Source: Axinella damicornis (lineage: Eukaryota; Porifera; Demospongiae; Axinellida; Axinellidae). From it: 64,000 nucleotides of DNA. The stretch lies in contig OZ007515.1 of the NCBI GenBank assembly GCA_963931865.1, positions 1,725,318-1,789,317 on the forward strand, read 5' to 3'. The position numbers and the translations under genes are program-made. The notes under the pieces are model-generated. The model worked only from the letters and a program-made list of their open reading frames with translations, was not told the DNA's origin and searched no databases. Shown one piece after another: positions 44,801 to 59,097 of this stretch. Every line of letters starts with the position of its first letter. Position 1 is the stretch's first letter.

Positions 44801-47800
44801 GTCACCCTCCCGACGACCTCCAATGTTGCTCAGCCACCAGTTGTCACAACAGGCAGGATCGTTTCCCAAGTCCCCCTGGACAGAGAGGAAAGAGACATGT
44901 ACTTCTTCATACTCGTGGTTCGTGACATCACTAGCCAGCCGCTGAATGCATCAGTGCCTGTGGTGGTGATGGTGTTAGATAGAAATGACAACCGCCCTGA
45001 GTTTGTCAGTGCCAACTTCAGCCTTGCAGTTCCTGAAGATGCATTTCCAAATGATGCCTTGGTTGATGAGTTTATTGTGAGTTCAATACAAATATGTCTT
45101 CACAAATTTTGTTATACTGTCTATCCATAAAAAAATGTTGTACATATTCAAGTGGAATCCACTCCTGGTAGGTGGTGAGGGCGAACTCACCTTTCAGAAT
45201 CATCCCTCAGGTCTCACACTCATAAATAAATATCCACTCCACTATAATAGAGAGTGCATGTGCTCAATTGCACATAGCATTTCATGCACAATCTGGCTTT
45301 CCAGGTCGCAGATGTTGACATTGAGATGAATGCGGAGGTGGACTTCAGTCTGGAGGCAGGCCAAACCCAGCAACTCTTCTCTCTCGTGCTCTCTGGCCCG
45401 TTCACCGTCCAGCTCCATCTGGCCCAGCAGCTGGACAGGGAGACCCAGGAGTCCTACAGCTTCAGGATCTTTGCTACAGACCGAGGCTCTCCCTCCCTCG
45501 TAGGGCAAACTGAAATATTCATGACAATTGTTGTGAGTACAGTACCCCTATATATTGCATATCAGGGTTAAATTAATGCGTGTGGCTAAATTAGTCATGA
45601 GGAGGCCACAGGTGTCTCCCAGGACTGACAGCTGTACATTCCCCCTTGAATGCACAACAGCAATGAACACTTCTCATCTTACCTGCCTCCTCTCTGTCCC
45701 TTTTCTCTAGGATGTGAATGACAATGCACCAATCTTTGACCAAGATACTTACACTGCCACCCTAGCAGAGAACACCCCCGCAGGAAGATCTGTGGTAAAC
45801 GTCAGCGCAACTGATGCAGACATTGGCACCAATGCCGAAGTGCTGTACTTCCTCGTCGGTGATCCATCGTTGGTGAACGTACACAACACGACAGGGGAGG
45901 TGTTCTTGATTGCTGCTCCCGATTTTGAGACAACTATGACCTTCACTGCACAGGTAAATATGCTGTAGTGAATACAGCTTTCAGTGGCAGTATTGTTTGA
46001 TTGGAGGAGATGGAAGGGGGAAAATAATGGCTATATTTAGCAGCAATGGTTTTAGGTTTTATTTTTAGATTCTGGAAACAATTTAGCGGTGTAACTACTA
46101 TATGGGTAATTCCAGGCCAAGTGATCACAAAAAATGGACGACCCCACTCAGATTTCAACGAAACTTGGTACATACATTCCTTACCAGAAGTTATTAATCC
46201 CCACCCATTTTTGGCCTCTTATGTTATATGGCTTCTGAGTTACAATTCTTCAAAAATTTAATTTTTGAGGAAATTTTCAGTGACCCGGTGATACTTAAAT
46301 GGCCATAACTTGTGACCAGATCACTTCTGACACTTATAAATTATACCATCGTGTTTGTCTTGAGTTGCCCTTTCAGATGATATATTGCAAGGGGGTAGGC
46401 ACCTATTTGGGGTCAAAGGTCACCATTGATGAAGTTTAATTTTAATTTAATTCAAAAACGGATTCTTATTGTTTGGTCATTTGTTGCACAACTATTCTTC
46501 AATTATCATTGCTGAAGTGGTATGAATTTGGTGTTGGGACGGCCATGGGACTGCGAGATATATGCAGTAGAGTGTATCCCTGATATGAAAATCATCAAGC
46601 AAATTGAGCTTGCTGTTTGATGTTTTGCCTCTTTTGCTCTGACAAGTACTAGCAGAAGTTGTAATGTGTCAGGGGGGGTGGGACAAGGTCCGTGCGCACG
46701 TGGTACAATTAACATTCCATAGGTATAGTGCACAATAATATACAAGAAGTATGCGGAACTAGCAGACTAGTAACAGCTCTAGCGCTGACTTATCGCTGGG
46801 GTTCGATCGCTTTATTGACTTCCTACCTGATGCTAAACACTTGAGTGTGGTCGACAAGTCTGCATTCGCTGATATTCTCGGTGAATCTGCATGGTCACTT
46901 ACATAACTGCTCAGTACAGGCACGTAGTAGTGTGTAGTGGCTTATACCCAGTTTGGTCACAGTCTTTGCATGGAGGTTACTCTTCAGGATGCATTGAAAG
47001 CGCAATGCAGCCTTCTTTCACGGAGAAAAGCAGTAGAACGACTTTGCATTACGTCATACGAAATGACAGTGCATGTGATCTTGTCCTACCCCCCCCCCCC
47101 CCCCCCCCCCTGGTAATGTTCTCTATGGCACTTTTGTAGTCATGCTTCAGTATCTTCCTGCTTGTTAGCACCACTCTAGTGTTACAAATTAGCAAGGTGC
47201 TAATCAAATGCTACCATGGAAACCTCACACTTCTCAAATGGCAGCTAAATCTCAGCAAGAAGACCTCCAATCAGATATGGCTCAGTTTCAACCTCAGTGG
47301 CGAAATCTATGCTGCAACCCCTTCAACAAGCCTCACCACTTCATCAGGAAGAAGAGTCAGCTTAGGGTTGTTACTGAGAGAATGTGTGAGAAAGTTCCCT
47401 CAATTTAATTCCGCTCATTTAAATATCCTTCTGTTCCTGATATTTTGACGGTTCCATTGACCGACATTTTGACCAAAGTCAATCCAAAAACTCCTACTGG
47501 CTGTACAGGGCCGGCGCCACCGGTCAGGTTAGTCAGGTTTTGACCTGACCACTTTTCTGGTCAATAGTCTTTAGCGAGGGTCTACTGTTGCTTACACTCG
47601 TGTGTCAGTCCGTCCTGGCGAAGGCTAACTAGCGCAGCATTGTTCCACGTTCGCGAGTGAAAATGGCCACGCCCATTACTGAAATGGTCACACCCATTAT
47701 AGTTATTAGTATCTACCACGCGTACGCGTGCACGAGGTTGAAAACAGCTGCCAGTATGTCTGCTCAGAGCCACATCAACCGATCTCATTCAAGTTTCCAA

Positions 47801-50800
47801 AGCGAGCTTATGGAAAGAAGAACTCGGTATTCTGCAGTTTTCAAGGCCATTGGTTCTCATCATGGCCTTTTCTGAATCACCTTATGATATTGCACTATCA
47901 TCAAGATTTAACCATAGATAATAGAGCGCTCTATTATCTATGATTTAACTGACGGCCTAAGAATTGAAAGAAGTAGCGAATGACTTTATTTGTACAAAAT
48001 TATTCATGTATGAGTATATTTGCAAAGTTCTGATTATTACATCTCCTTCCTGCTGTTTTTGGTTTCTTGAATACAAGATTTCATCCTTCTGTGTTGCTTT
48101 CAGCTATGGAGTAATACAGCAGCCATGGCACTAAAAATGGCATCAAAAGTGACCTGAGAGGCTCCAAAATTGAAATATTTTCGGGGGGGGGGGGGGGGGG
48201 GGGGCATGCCCCCAGACCCCCCTAGACAGTTCTGCACTTCGCGCAGAACTTTGACCGTGGCGTGCCAACCAACCTGACCACTGACTTTTTGGTGGCTCCG
48301 GCCCTGCTGTACCTACACTTTAGGCAGAAAGGAAAGTAAGGCTGCTACAGAAAAACTTGCCAGCAAATACGATTAAACTCGTTCAGGACTGATTGAACCT
48401 TGTGTGGTAGCTTTTATAAAATGTTTATTCTTGCTTTGTATGTAATAAACGATCTATATATTCTCTGCATTTACAATGCATGATGATTTCCATATCAGGG
48501 ATACACTCTACTGCATATATCTCGCAGTCCCATGGCCGTCCCAACACCGAATTCATACCACTTCAGCAATGATAATTGAAGAACCATTGAGCAACAAATG
48601 ATCAAAAAATAAGAATCCATTTTTGAATTAAATTAAATTAAATTTCATCAACGGTGACCTTTGACCCCAAATGGGTGCCCACCCCCTTGCAATATATCAT
48701 CTGAAAGGGCAACTCAAAACAAACACGATGGTATAATTTATAATTGTCTGAAGTGATCTGGTCACAAGTTATGTCTAATTAAGTATCACTGGGTCACTGA
48801 AAATTTCCCCAAAATGAATTTTTCGAAGAGTTGTAACTCAGAAGCCATATAACATAAGAGGCCAAAAATGGGTGGGGTTCAATAACTTCTGATATGGTAT
48901 GTATGTATCAAGTTTCGTTGAAATCTGAGGGGGTTCGTCCATTTTTCGTGATCACTTGGCCTGGAATTACCCATATGATTGCGTAGTAAATACATTGGAT
49001 TTCCGGGTTGTGAAGGCGACCGCAGTGAGTGCATAAAGTAACACATAATATTGCCTTCTTGCAATTTTCAACGATTAATCAAACCTCGCAACTCTATGAT
49101 CCAAAGCCTAACAGGCTTGTCCCAAAGATGTTCATCAGTCGCAACAATGAACAGGAGCCCATAAACGAGGAACAGTGTTTGAGCAAGAGCTCATATTACA
49201 GTACCGTACATGTCGTTTACGAGCTCCTGCAATGAACAATGTCAATAATCTGTGACATGTATTTTCCTGCAGATTGTTGCGGTTGATCGTGGCACTCCAC
49301 AACAGATGACTGGGATTGCTATGGTAAGCTGGGTATGACTGTTCGTGAATTTGGTATGTAAAGTGTACCACTTAATAGTGTCTGGTTACAATCTTGAGGC
49401 CAAGTTGCATATAATCTCGTTTCTAGTCGGATACTCTGTATTACAATAGATTGTTGCTGTTATTTTTGTTGTTGTTGTTGTTGTTGTTGTTGTTATCATT
49501 GTTGCTGTTATTGTTATTATTATGTTGTTGGTGTTATTATCATTGTTATTGTTATTATGTTGTTGTTGTTGTTATTATCATTGTTATTATGTTGTTGTTG
49601 TTGTTGTTGTTGTTAACACCACAGGTTGTGATTACCATCACAGACGAGAATGACAATACTCCAGTGTTTGAACGTGGTAAGTTTCAGGTTTGGTACATGC
49701 AGTGTGCGATTCCAGTATAAGAGCAAGGGTTGTGCAAGTGAAATCAAAAAATGTACACTGATCAGAAACTGCATTCGTCAGTATCACTGTCAGCTTGGAA
49801 GTATACTGCGTTGCCCAGTGAAGGCTGAAGCACTGACGTGCATTCTTTATTGCGTTGTGGAGAACTCACTCAAAAATAGCAATGTACAGACACAATTCCA
49901 TGCTGCAATCTGCCCTAATAAGTGATTCTTCCACCTGCACAGCCGACTACAATGAGTCAGTGCCTGAAGGCATTTCAGTAGGCAGTCAGGTGACAAGACT
50001 GGTGGCAGTGGATGCAGACTCAGCCATCTTTGGGCCTGTCACTTACAGCATCTTGAGTGGAAATGAGGTGACTAGCAATCCAACTGTGCGTGCATGCGTG
50101 TGTACATTTGTGTGCATGTTGAAGAGAAATATCATTGAAACTTGTGTGCACCCACTTTCACATAATTCCAGGCCGGTCAGTTCCAAATTGACAACTTAAC
50201 TGGCATCATTACGACTGAGGGTGTACTGGACAGAGAGGCGGTTCCAGGCTACACAGTTGTTGTGGTGGCTGCGGACGGAGGCCAGCCTCCCCAGAGGTAC
50301 ACAGCTCTGAGCATTTATTCCTTGGTAAAAGAAAAATTGACCTTGTTATGCTATATACCATAGGGCTGGATCTCATTGCATAGTAAATACAGTAATTATT
50401 ATGTTTCCAGGTTTGAAGGCAAAAGAAGTGCATAACATAACACAATAAATGCACAATGTTGTATCGATCAATTCACCACTCAAAAGAAGTCCTATATAGG
50501 TGGTCACTATTCTGAACAAATTTTTAACCCTTCCCCTCTCCCCTCAGCTCTGAAACCATGGTGATGATCACAGTTTCTGATATCAATGACAACTCTCCTC
50601 AGTTTTTAGGAGAACCCTATGTCATACAAATCTCTGAGGTCAGTTACAGCACAAGCTAATAACTCCACAGTCGTTAGTTGTCACTGTTTCTGATTTATTT
50701 CTTGGCAACCACCATTAGGGCTTTGATGGCTTGGTAGGGATGTCGATACTCCGAGTACTTGTGACGGATGCAGACGAGGGTAGCAATGCTGAGATACGAT

Positions 50801-53800
50801 ACAATCTCACTGGCAGCGATGCAGATCACTTCACAATTGATGACTCGGGGCAAATTCGAGTATCTCCCCTTGGGGTGGACTATGAGACGGTGTTTGACAC
50901 CCCCTACGTGCTTGTTGTAACAGCTATGGATCTTGGTGAGTGTTGGAACTGGCCACTGTGAAGAAGCCATTTACATACACAGCTATTAGATAGTAATGTT
51001 GCAAGGCAAGGTACATACCTCTTTGTACCTACCAGTCAATTAAAGTTACAAGTGTCTGAAGTTTTGTTTCAGGATTTTCCTGTTGCAAATTAGCCCCCCA
51101 GAATCGGAGGTCTTCCACAGGAAATGCCTCCACAGGGATCCTCTACTTGGTGCTCAATGGGTACCAACGGTTGTCGTTGCCATAGCAACAGAAAACTGGT
51201 CTATATACAGTCCTTATCTCAGGCAGCAATGACATTCACTGAATCAGTAAAAGAAGTGACCATCTTTGCAGCGCACTGTCCTGACTACCCATCTTCCCAC
51301 TTTCCTGCACGCACCGACAGGGGTCCCAGCCATGCTCATTACCACGACCGTCAACATCACTGTGACTGATGAGAACGACAACCTACCGGTATTCATTGGG
51401 GCTCCCTACCTCGTGAGAGTGCCAGAGAGGACCAACGGTCCCCAGGCAGTACTCGCTGTGGTTGCTAGAGATGGAGATACTTCCATAAATGGAGCAATCG
51501 AATACTTCATTGTTGGAATGAACGGAACTTTCAGAATTGACATCAACACTGTAAGTAAAGTAATATTTGAATGTTAACTGAGACTGAACACTTTGACTAT
51601 AATGGTTACCAGATCGTAGCTGGATACTGGGGTATGTATTCGTATGTGGATGGACATACAACTAGGTACTAATTATCAGCACCATACATTTGGTGACACG
51701 TCATGGGATCTCATGACTCAAGCAGCAGTAGAATGAAGTGTTCCCAGGTGACAATAATTGAGCATTTGAAATTGTGAACATTGACAATAGTACATACCAG
51801 GCAACAATGATCGGGTTAGGGATAACTAATACATACTTGTGACGTGGAGCGCTAGTTGGTTTAATTAATGACATTACAAGAACAAAGTTCAAGTTACTAT
51901 CAAGTGATAAGTTATAATGACACACTGTTTATTATGTGGAGTTAATTGGCAACTTGTGTAAGAGTGAAGAATAGATGTTCAAGTGTGCATGCCAGCAAGC
52001 AGCTGGGTAAATCACTGGAGACGATGTCAACACAACCTCTCTGCACTGTCTGTTACTCCTACCACTCCACCTACACCTGCACACATCTTTCAGGGCATCA
52101 TTACACTGAACCCGGGGGTAGCACTTGACCGTGAGGCAAGCGGACTACCTCACGATGAGAATGGCAATGCCGTGTACACGTTTGGAGTCACTGCAGTTGA
52201 CAGGGGCACTCCAGCTCAGCTCAGCTATGCAACAGTAAGTGTACCTTTATTAGTTTCTCCATAATTGGTTGTAAAGAGGCCAAAATTGCTGGCCTGTCTT
52301 CAACAATTGAGGTGGGAATGAGAATGCAAAATTGCCTCATGAGTAAACTAGAGAGTACTGTGGATACATACCCAACTTGTCGTTTGTTGCATGTTGGTGC
52401 AGGGTACAAGGGTCATCAATTAAGAGAGAGTAATGTGCTAACTGGAGGTATGTTTTTGTCCAAAATTGGCACACTTTGGAAAACACTTTCTATCAATTAC
52501 AGCACATTTTGACGTGCCAGTTTTGGAAAATTACTACCAATTCCTGCCTTCCAGGTTTCCATACTGGTGTCGGACATCAATGATAATGCTCCTGAGTTTG
52601 CTGCAGAGAGCTATAATATTCGGGTTTCAGAAGGGCTATCAATTGAAATGCCAATCCTCAACCTGTTAGCGATCGATGACGACTTTGGCTCCAATGCTGA
52701 AGTGGTGTACAGCATTGTGTCACAGGAACCAGTGCCAGGTGAGTATATACTTACACACGAGGAGGGAATTCCTTGTTACTCTTATGCCATGCACTGCCAA
52801 TGCCAGTGCACTGTTTTACTTCACCATCCCACTGTGCTACCATTTGATTTTCACCCCTGTAGGCGTTTTTGCTATTGATTCCATGACTGGGGTGCTGTCT
52901 GTGGCTGCCCCATTGGACAGAGAGTTCCATGAGAATTTCACACTGTACATCACAGCTACTGACCAGGGGCCTGGAAACAACCAGGCAAATGTGAGCAGGC
53001 GCTAGCTTTAGGATGAAGTGTATTCATTTGGTGACAAAGAGAAGTGTTTGGTCATAAACACAAGTCCTTGACCATCTGTGTAAGTTAGTCTATGCATGCA
53101 TGGCACATTGGTTGCAGACACAGATCTTCCCTACATGTATGCACACATGAATGTGCCAACTCGTACTCATAAAACAGGGGAGCAGAACACGGTGATCAGA
53201 TGATATTGTTCCCAGACTAGCTAATTACTGTGTGCATGTGCTCTCCCAATACACACAGGCTACAGTCCGGATTAACATTACAGACGCCAATGACAACCAA
53301 CCTGTTTTCTTGATTCCCCCTGGAGGCTATGTTGCCAACATCTCTGAAGATGCGGAGGTGGGGTCATTTGTCATCACAGTGATGGCCACTGACCTGGATT
53401 TGGGGACACATGCGCAGATCACCTACGCCATTATGAACAACACTCTCATTCCATTCGAGATTGCTGATCCGAACGTGAGTCAAATGTTAGTATATACGGT
53501 ACTGGAATGAGTAACTGAGAGTTTCCATCTTTTGTTGCATGCTGCAGGTTGGTCTGATCAATGTATCCGGTCCCCTTGATCGAGAGCAGGCTGCAGAGTA
53601 CCAGCTTGTTGTTGTTGCAACTGACTCAGCGCAAAGTCCAGAGGATGTGCTCCAAGTGAGCTAATTTGCTACTAGCCTCGTTCCCAGGCCACGTGGCCTT
53701 GGAACGAGGCTAATTAGCTAGTACCAGCATGAGGGATTTTGGTTATTCATTGCCATGTGTAGTGGAAGGCTGTGTAGCTGCATTCACCTCTGTGCTTGTG

Positions 53801-56800
53801 TTAGTATTCAACAGGACATGTGCAGGAGTTTATATGTTGTTCAATTGTAATGGAGCTGTTTAATTAAATCATCTGTTGAGGTGAACATAATGTTTCGTCC
53901 AACAGACATTTGCAAGAGTACGGGTGATCATTGAGGATGTAAACGACAACATCCCAATGTTTGGAACCCGGATGTACTCTGGAACGGTGCAGGAAAATGC
54001 AGATCTGGGAACAACAGTGTCTATGGTGAGCTGCTGAGGCTGCTTCTCACTTCCTCCGTGTGTTTATCGTATTCTGTGTGTCTTTATTGATTCTTCCTCG
54101 GCCAATCATTTATTACCAGACACCAGCCGTCGTGGCTACTGACCCTGATGTTGGAGCTGCTGCAGAGCTGACGTATAGTCTGACAGGACCAGGGTCTGGA
54201 CAATTCTCCATTAACACCTCCACTGGAGTGGTCACTACCAATGCCTCACTTGATTTCGAAACAGTACAAGTGTACGCAGGCTTAGTGCTCATTGTCACAG
54301 ATGGTGGGGGACTAGAGTCAAATGCATCACTTGAAATTACAGTAGCTGACACCAACGATCATTCACCAGTGTTTCCTCTGGACGCTCGTAACCTTACCAT
54401 CTCAGAGGATGTTTCCGTGGGAACAGAACTCACAATAGTTACTGCAACTGACAACGATCAAGGCTCAAATGCGCTGGTAACATACTCACTCTCCAGAGAA
54501 AACCTGGACGGAGAATTTGGTGTTGTCGACATCTCTGGTGCGATCATAATAAACAGAGAGCTGGATTATGAATTGAGGCAGCAATATGTGCTGAACATCA
54601 CCGCAACAGATGGTGGCACCCCGCGGAGAGAAGGAAACTTGATCTTAACCGTCAATATCCTGGATGTAAATGATAATTCACCAATCATCACCAACCCCCA
54701 GCCCACATTCAACATTATCGAAAACTCTGGAATTGGAACATTGGTGGGTGTCACCTCGGCTACTGACATAGACAGCGGAACAAATGCTGAGATAGTGTAT
54801 GAGATATTGACAGGAAACGATGGTAGAAAATTCTCCATTGACCCTCAGTCAGGGGCCATTAGTACCAATGACACCATCGACAGGGAGGAACGGGACAGCT
54901 ACATACTTCTGGTCCAGGTCAGGATACTAAATCTGACAGTCTCCCATGAGGCTTAAGATCAAACTATACAGCCGTGTATATGTTGTGGTAGGTCGTACTC
55001 CGGGGGGTGCGACCCACATTAACTTAGTATGCATGCTTCACCTAGCCTCGTTCCCAGGGCCCTCCCAGCTTCCGTCGCTCTCAGTATGGTACAGCAAGCA
55101 ATGGGTGGAGGCCTGGGAATGAGGCTACGCTTCAACTGGACTTTCTCTCCACCCCGTTCGTATGCAGGCACGGGACTCAGCCACCTTCCCTACTGCTACC
55201 CGCACACAAGTCACCATTGTAGTGGATGACGTAAACGACATTCAGCCATTCTTTCCAACTTCCCCTGTTATACATACCATCTCTGAGAGCACTGCAGTTG
55301 GAACATCTGTAAGTTGAATCAGAATCAGTGTATGCAGCAGGGAATCAGAAATGCTAATTGGATGGGACATTGAAATTTCATACATAAATGAGTTGAGTGC
55401 TGGCTTGAATCACACAGCTGTGCTCGTTTCCTACTGTGTGCAGGTGCTGACCTTCACTGCCATGGATGGGGACCTGGGGGCCAATGCTCGGGTCGTGTAT
55501 TCTGGAATAAATTCAGTCCCGGCAATCCACTTCAATGTTAACTGTAAGATATTTAACTAATACTGTGTAAGCTTACGGTATACTCTCTGTTGACTAGCTC
55601 TGAGACAGGGGCCATGACTTGCAAATGCTTGTAGCTTCATCGCCAGGCTCCACTTTCTGTGACGAGGGAGCTAGAGTCTGCACATTAGGGTCTTACCATG
55701 TGAACGCATCAAGTAAAAATGAAACATTAGGCACAAATCCCAGTTGGCACCCCCCAAAGTAGGAGTCCTTTCGAAATTTGTTTTTAGTGTTTTTCAAATT
55801 TGAGGCATTTTTTCAGATGTGCCTAATGTTCCATTGTTACTTGACAAAACTGTAATCACAATGCCCCCATTTCTGCTGGAATCACATGACTAAGGTTGAA
55901 CTAAGTTAATTAAGTTAAAACTCTCTGACTGTAATCATCAGAGCAGATCATAATATGCTCAACCACAGACCATGAATGTTGAAGTTCAACCATTCTAAGA
56001 CCGTGAACATCCAGCCATGTCATGATATGTTTTGAAGTATAATTATTTAGTCTCAATCTATATTATAAGTATAAGTCTCTGATCATATCTTCCCTGATGC
56101 ACTGCAGCTTCCACAGGTCTCATTACTACAAGTCAATCTCTGGACCGTGAAACGATTGCATCCTATAACATCACCATTGAAGCAATTGATGGGGGATCCC
56201 CACCCCTTAGAGGAGTTGGGACCATCATCATCAACATCTCAGATGAAAACGACAATGCACCTGCTTTTAATGAGACATCCTACTCAGCTACAATTGCAGA
56301 AAACTCCATCAATGGCTCTCTTGTTGCAACCATAGCAGCTATCGATGCAGATATTGGCTCAAATGGACAGTTATCCTACTCAGTAATTGGAGGACCGAAC
56401 GCTATTGATGCGTTTGAAATTGACAGTGTTTCTGGAATGATCACTGTTCGCAACCCAGCTGCCCTTGACTTTGAGACCACACAGTTGATCCACGTACAGA
56501 TAGAAGCACAGGACATGGGGACACTCAGGCTCTCCACACAAACTCTGGTATATATGATAGTATTCCTCAAATTCAGCATAAGTATTTCTGACAGTAATGG
56601 CTTTAGCAGTTTCCTACCATTTTGTTGGGATGATTATGATGGTACCACACGGGGCTGAAGCAAAACTTCATGCTTCTTTGTGCATACACGGTGCTCCAAT
56701 CCGTTTCCTCACTTCCTTGTTCATGCTGAGTTTAATAAATGCCGCCTTTGATTAGTGGCTGCCCTCGAATAGTAGCCGCAGTAAATCACACAATGAAATA

Positions 56801-58998
56801 AATAGTAGCCACGGCGTTTGATTGCGGAAATACGGTACTTTGGTAGTGAATGAATGAATGCACACAAAAGGAAGTAGGGATACAGTTGCATGTACGTATG
56901 CGTGTGCATGGAACGCGTCTGTGGTGCAACTACAACTTGTGACTGTATACATTTCCTCCACTTCCGTGCAGCTTGTAGTAAGTCTGATGGATGAGAATGA
57001 CAACGCTCCACAATTCACACTGCTGCCAGGTGACATGCCGGTAGTACCGGAGAATGCTCTGGTAGGGAGGATTGTAGCAGTAGTGGGTGCGTCGGATGCT
57101 GACCAGGGAAGCAATGCAGAGCTCACTTACACCATCACTGGGGGCAGTGGTCAAGGTAAACCTACACAGCTTTATAGTTGCAGCATGGATGGTATGAGAC
57201 TGTTTATCAAGATGTTTCACTGCGTTATTAATGTTATTGACTCATTTAATTCCAGGCCAGTTTAACCTCCTGACCGGCGGAACAATTGCAGTTGCAGAAA
57301 TTCTCGATTATGAGACGGACTTTGTGTACAGTCTTATCATTGAGGCTGCAGATGGGGGGTTTCCCTCACTAACAGGCACCACCACAATCACAATTGGTAT
57401 CACGGATATCAACGACAATGCTCCAGTGTTTACAAATCCAGACGCTATGATACTCGTTGCAGAGGTACTGTAACATGGATAGGGTTATCATGCTCTCATG
57501 ATGCCTGTAGTCTTATTCCCAGGCCATGGGGATCTCTTCCCCTGTAACAAGGATAGATGTATATACCTGTGAGTACAATAATTGCTGGAGTTGCATGTTG
57601 TTCAGCTCTGAGACGCTGCATTCTTTGCAACTTGTAAGAATAGTAACTTCCAGTCCTACAATGGCAGTAGTATTATTATGTGCACATGGCTTTATGCATT
57701 TGTACTGATCAGTGTATCATGTACCCATCCATATACATGCTGTAGTTATGGCAAACCTATGCGACTGCTCCCTTCTCTAATGCAACAGAACTCAGAAGTG
57801 GGCTCGTCGATTGCTCAGATCACTGCTGCAGATGCAGACAGTGGGAACAATGGCAGGATCACCTTCTCGACTGTGGCCACCAGCGGGAGTATGCCCTTCA
57901 GCATTGACAGTAGCAGTGGTGATTTGCAGGTGGCAGTGCCACTTGACCGTGAAACAGTACCACAGTACCTTGTGAGTTCTCTGGGCAATGGTAAACGCTC
58001 TGGATGGATGCCATGAACACCATTTTTGCACACATTTGATCTAGGTTCTTATTGAAGCCAGGGACAATGGTATCTCTCCAATGAGTACACAAAGGCAGTT
58101 CACCATCACTGTAACTGATGTCGACGACAACCTCCCGGAGTTTACTGTACGTTGTACTCGCAGAGAACATGTGCAAGCTACTGTAGGGTAGTCTCGTTCC
58201 CAGACCCCGAACGCGCATTCGGGGTCAGGGAATGAGACTGACTGTAGGGATGCAAATCTCTCTGCAGAAATATCTGCCTAAAAAAATGCTTTTATATACG
58301 TATCCGCACACACACACTCGCTCATTTCCTCAACCATCAGACCCCACCAGAATTTACCATATCTGAGAATCAGACTACCCTAGTGCCTTTTGGCATCTTG
58401 TCAACCACAGACAGGGACATTGGCAACAACACACAAGCATTCTACTACATCATTGGTAGGAAATCCCCAAAGACAAGCTCAATAATCATGATGGACAATC
58501 CTATCTCTGCACATTGCCGGTTATGCTAGAATCTTCAATCTGGGTTGATCTATGTAGGTGGTGATTCAGCCGATCTCTTTGGAGTGAGTGACAAGCTTGG
58601 GACTGTATTTCTAAGGAGTCCAGTGGTAAGACACTAGCTCCATCAGGCAGCGAACTCTACCATTAGTGTCATTCCCACACCCCCACCCAGCATTTCATTG
58701 CTTGCAGTACTGCAAGTGATGAAAAACTGGGCTATTTGCTGATCATGAAAAGGACTGCAGTAAACGTATCGTATTAATGCTGTTGTCTCTTTGATGCAAT
58801 GAAGGATTTTGAGACCCAGACAATGTACACAGTACAGATTGCAGCACGGAGTATTGAAGCCCGTCCAGAGGTAAGTGTATGTGTGTGTTTATATGAAACT
58901 TAATGAACGTTCGCATGCCAGATACAGATCCAGTAACTTATGCCACGAACTAGCGAGAAGGTTAGGTGTTAAATGTTTATCCTCTGTTATATACACAT

Positions 58999-59053
<55 letters not shown>

Positions 59054-59062
59054 CACACACAT

Positions 59063-59097
<35 letters not shown>

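Larger units (their letters stand above)
38840..45953 (+). other. Cadherin B exons 1-16: signal peptide and distal repeats
   Basis: Exons: 38840-38894, 39020-39091, 39488-39645, 39758-39829, 40209-40299, 40705-40818, 41308-41403, 42169-42285, 42371-42458, 42522-42634, 43195-43371, 44002-44184, 44376-44605, 44779-45076, 45305-45532, 45711-45953. Linkers 1-6 read DINDPPRF, VDPEPPIF, DVNEPPEF, DINDNPPMF, DRNDNRPEF and DVNDNAPIF. The second linker lacks calcium ligands, as in cadherin A. The exon ending 43371 joins exon 44002 as DQDV|GSNGQ, a normal repeat sequence, so no coding sequence need be missing in the assembly gap. Confidence 0.8.

Noticed and set aside
47208..47448. Independent gene in the intron of cadherin B
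   Set aside because: It lies inside the inverted-repeat transposon and is broken by a nested element; better read as a degenerate transposon frame.
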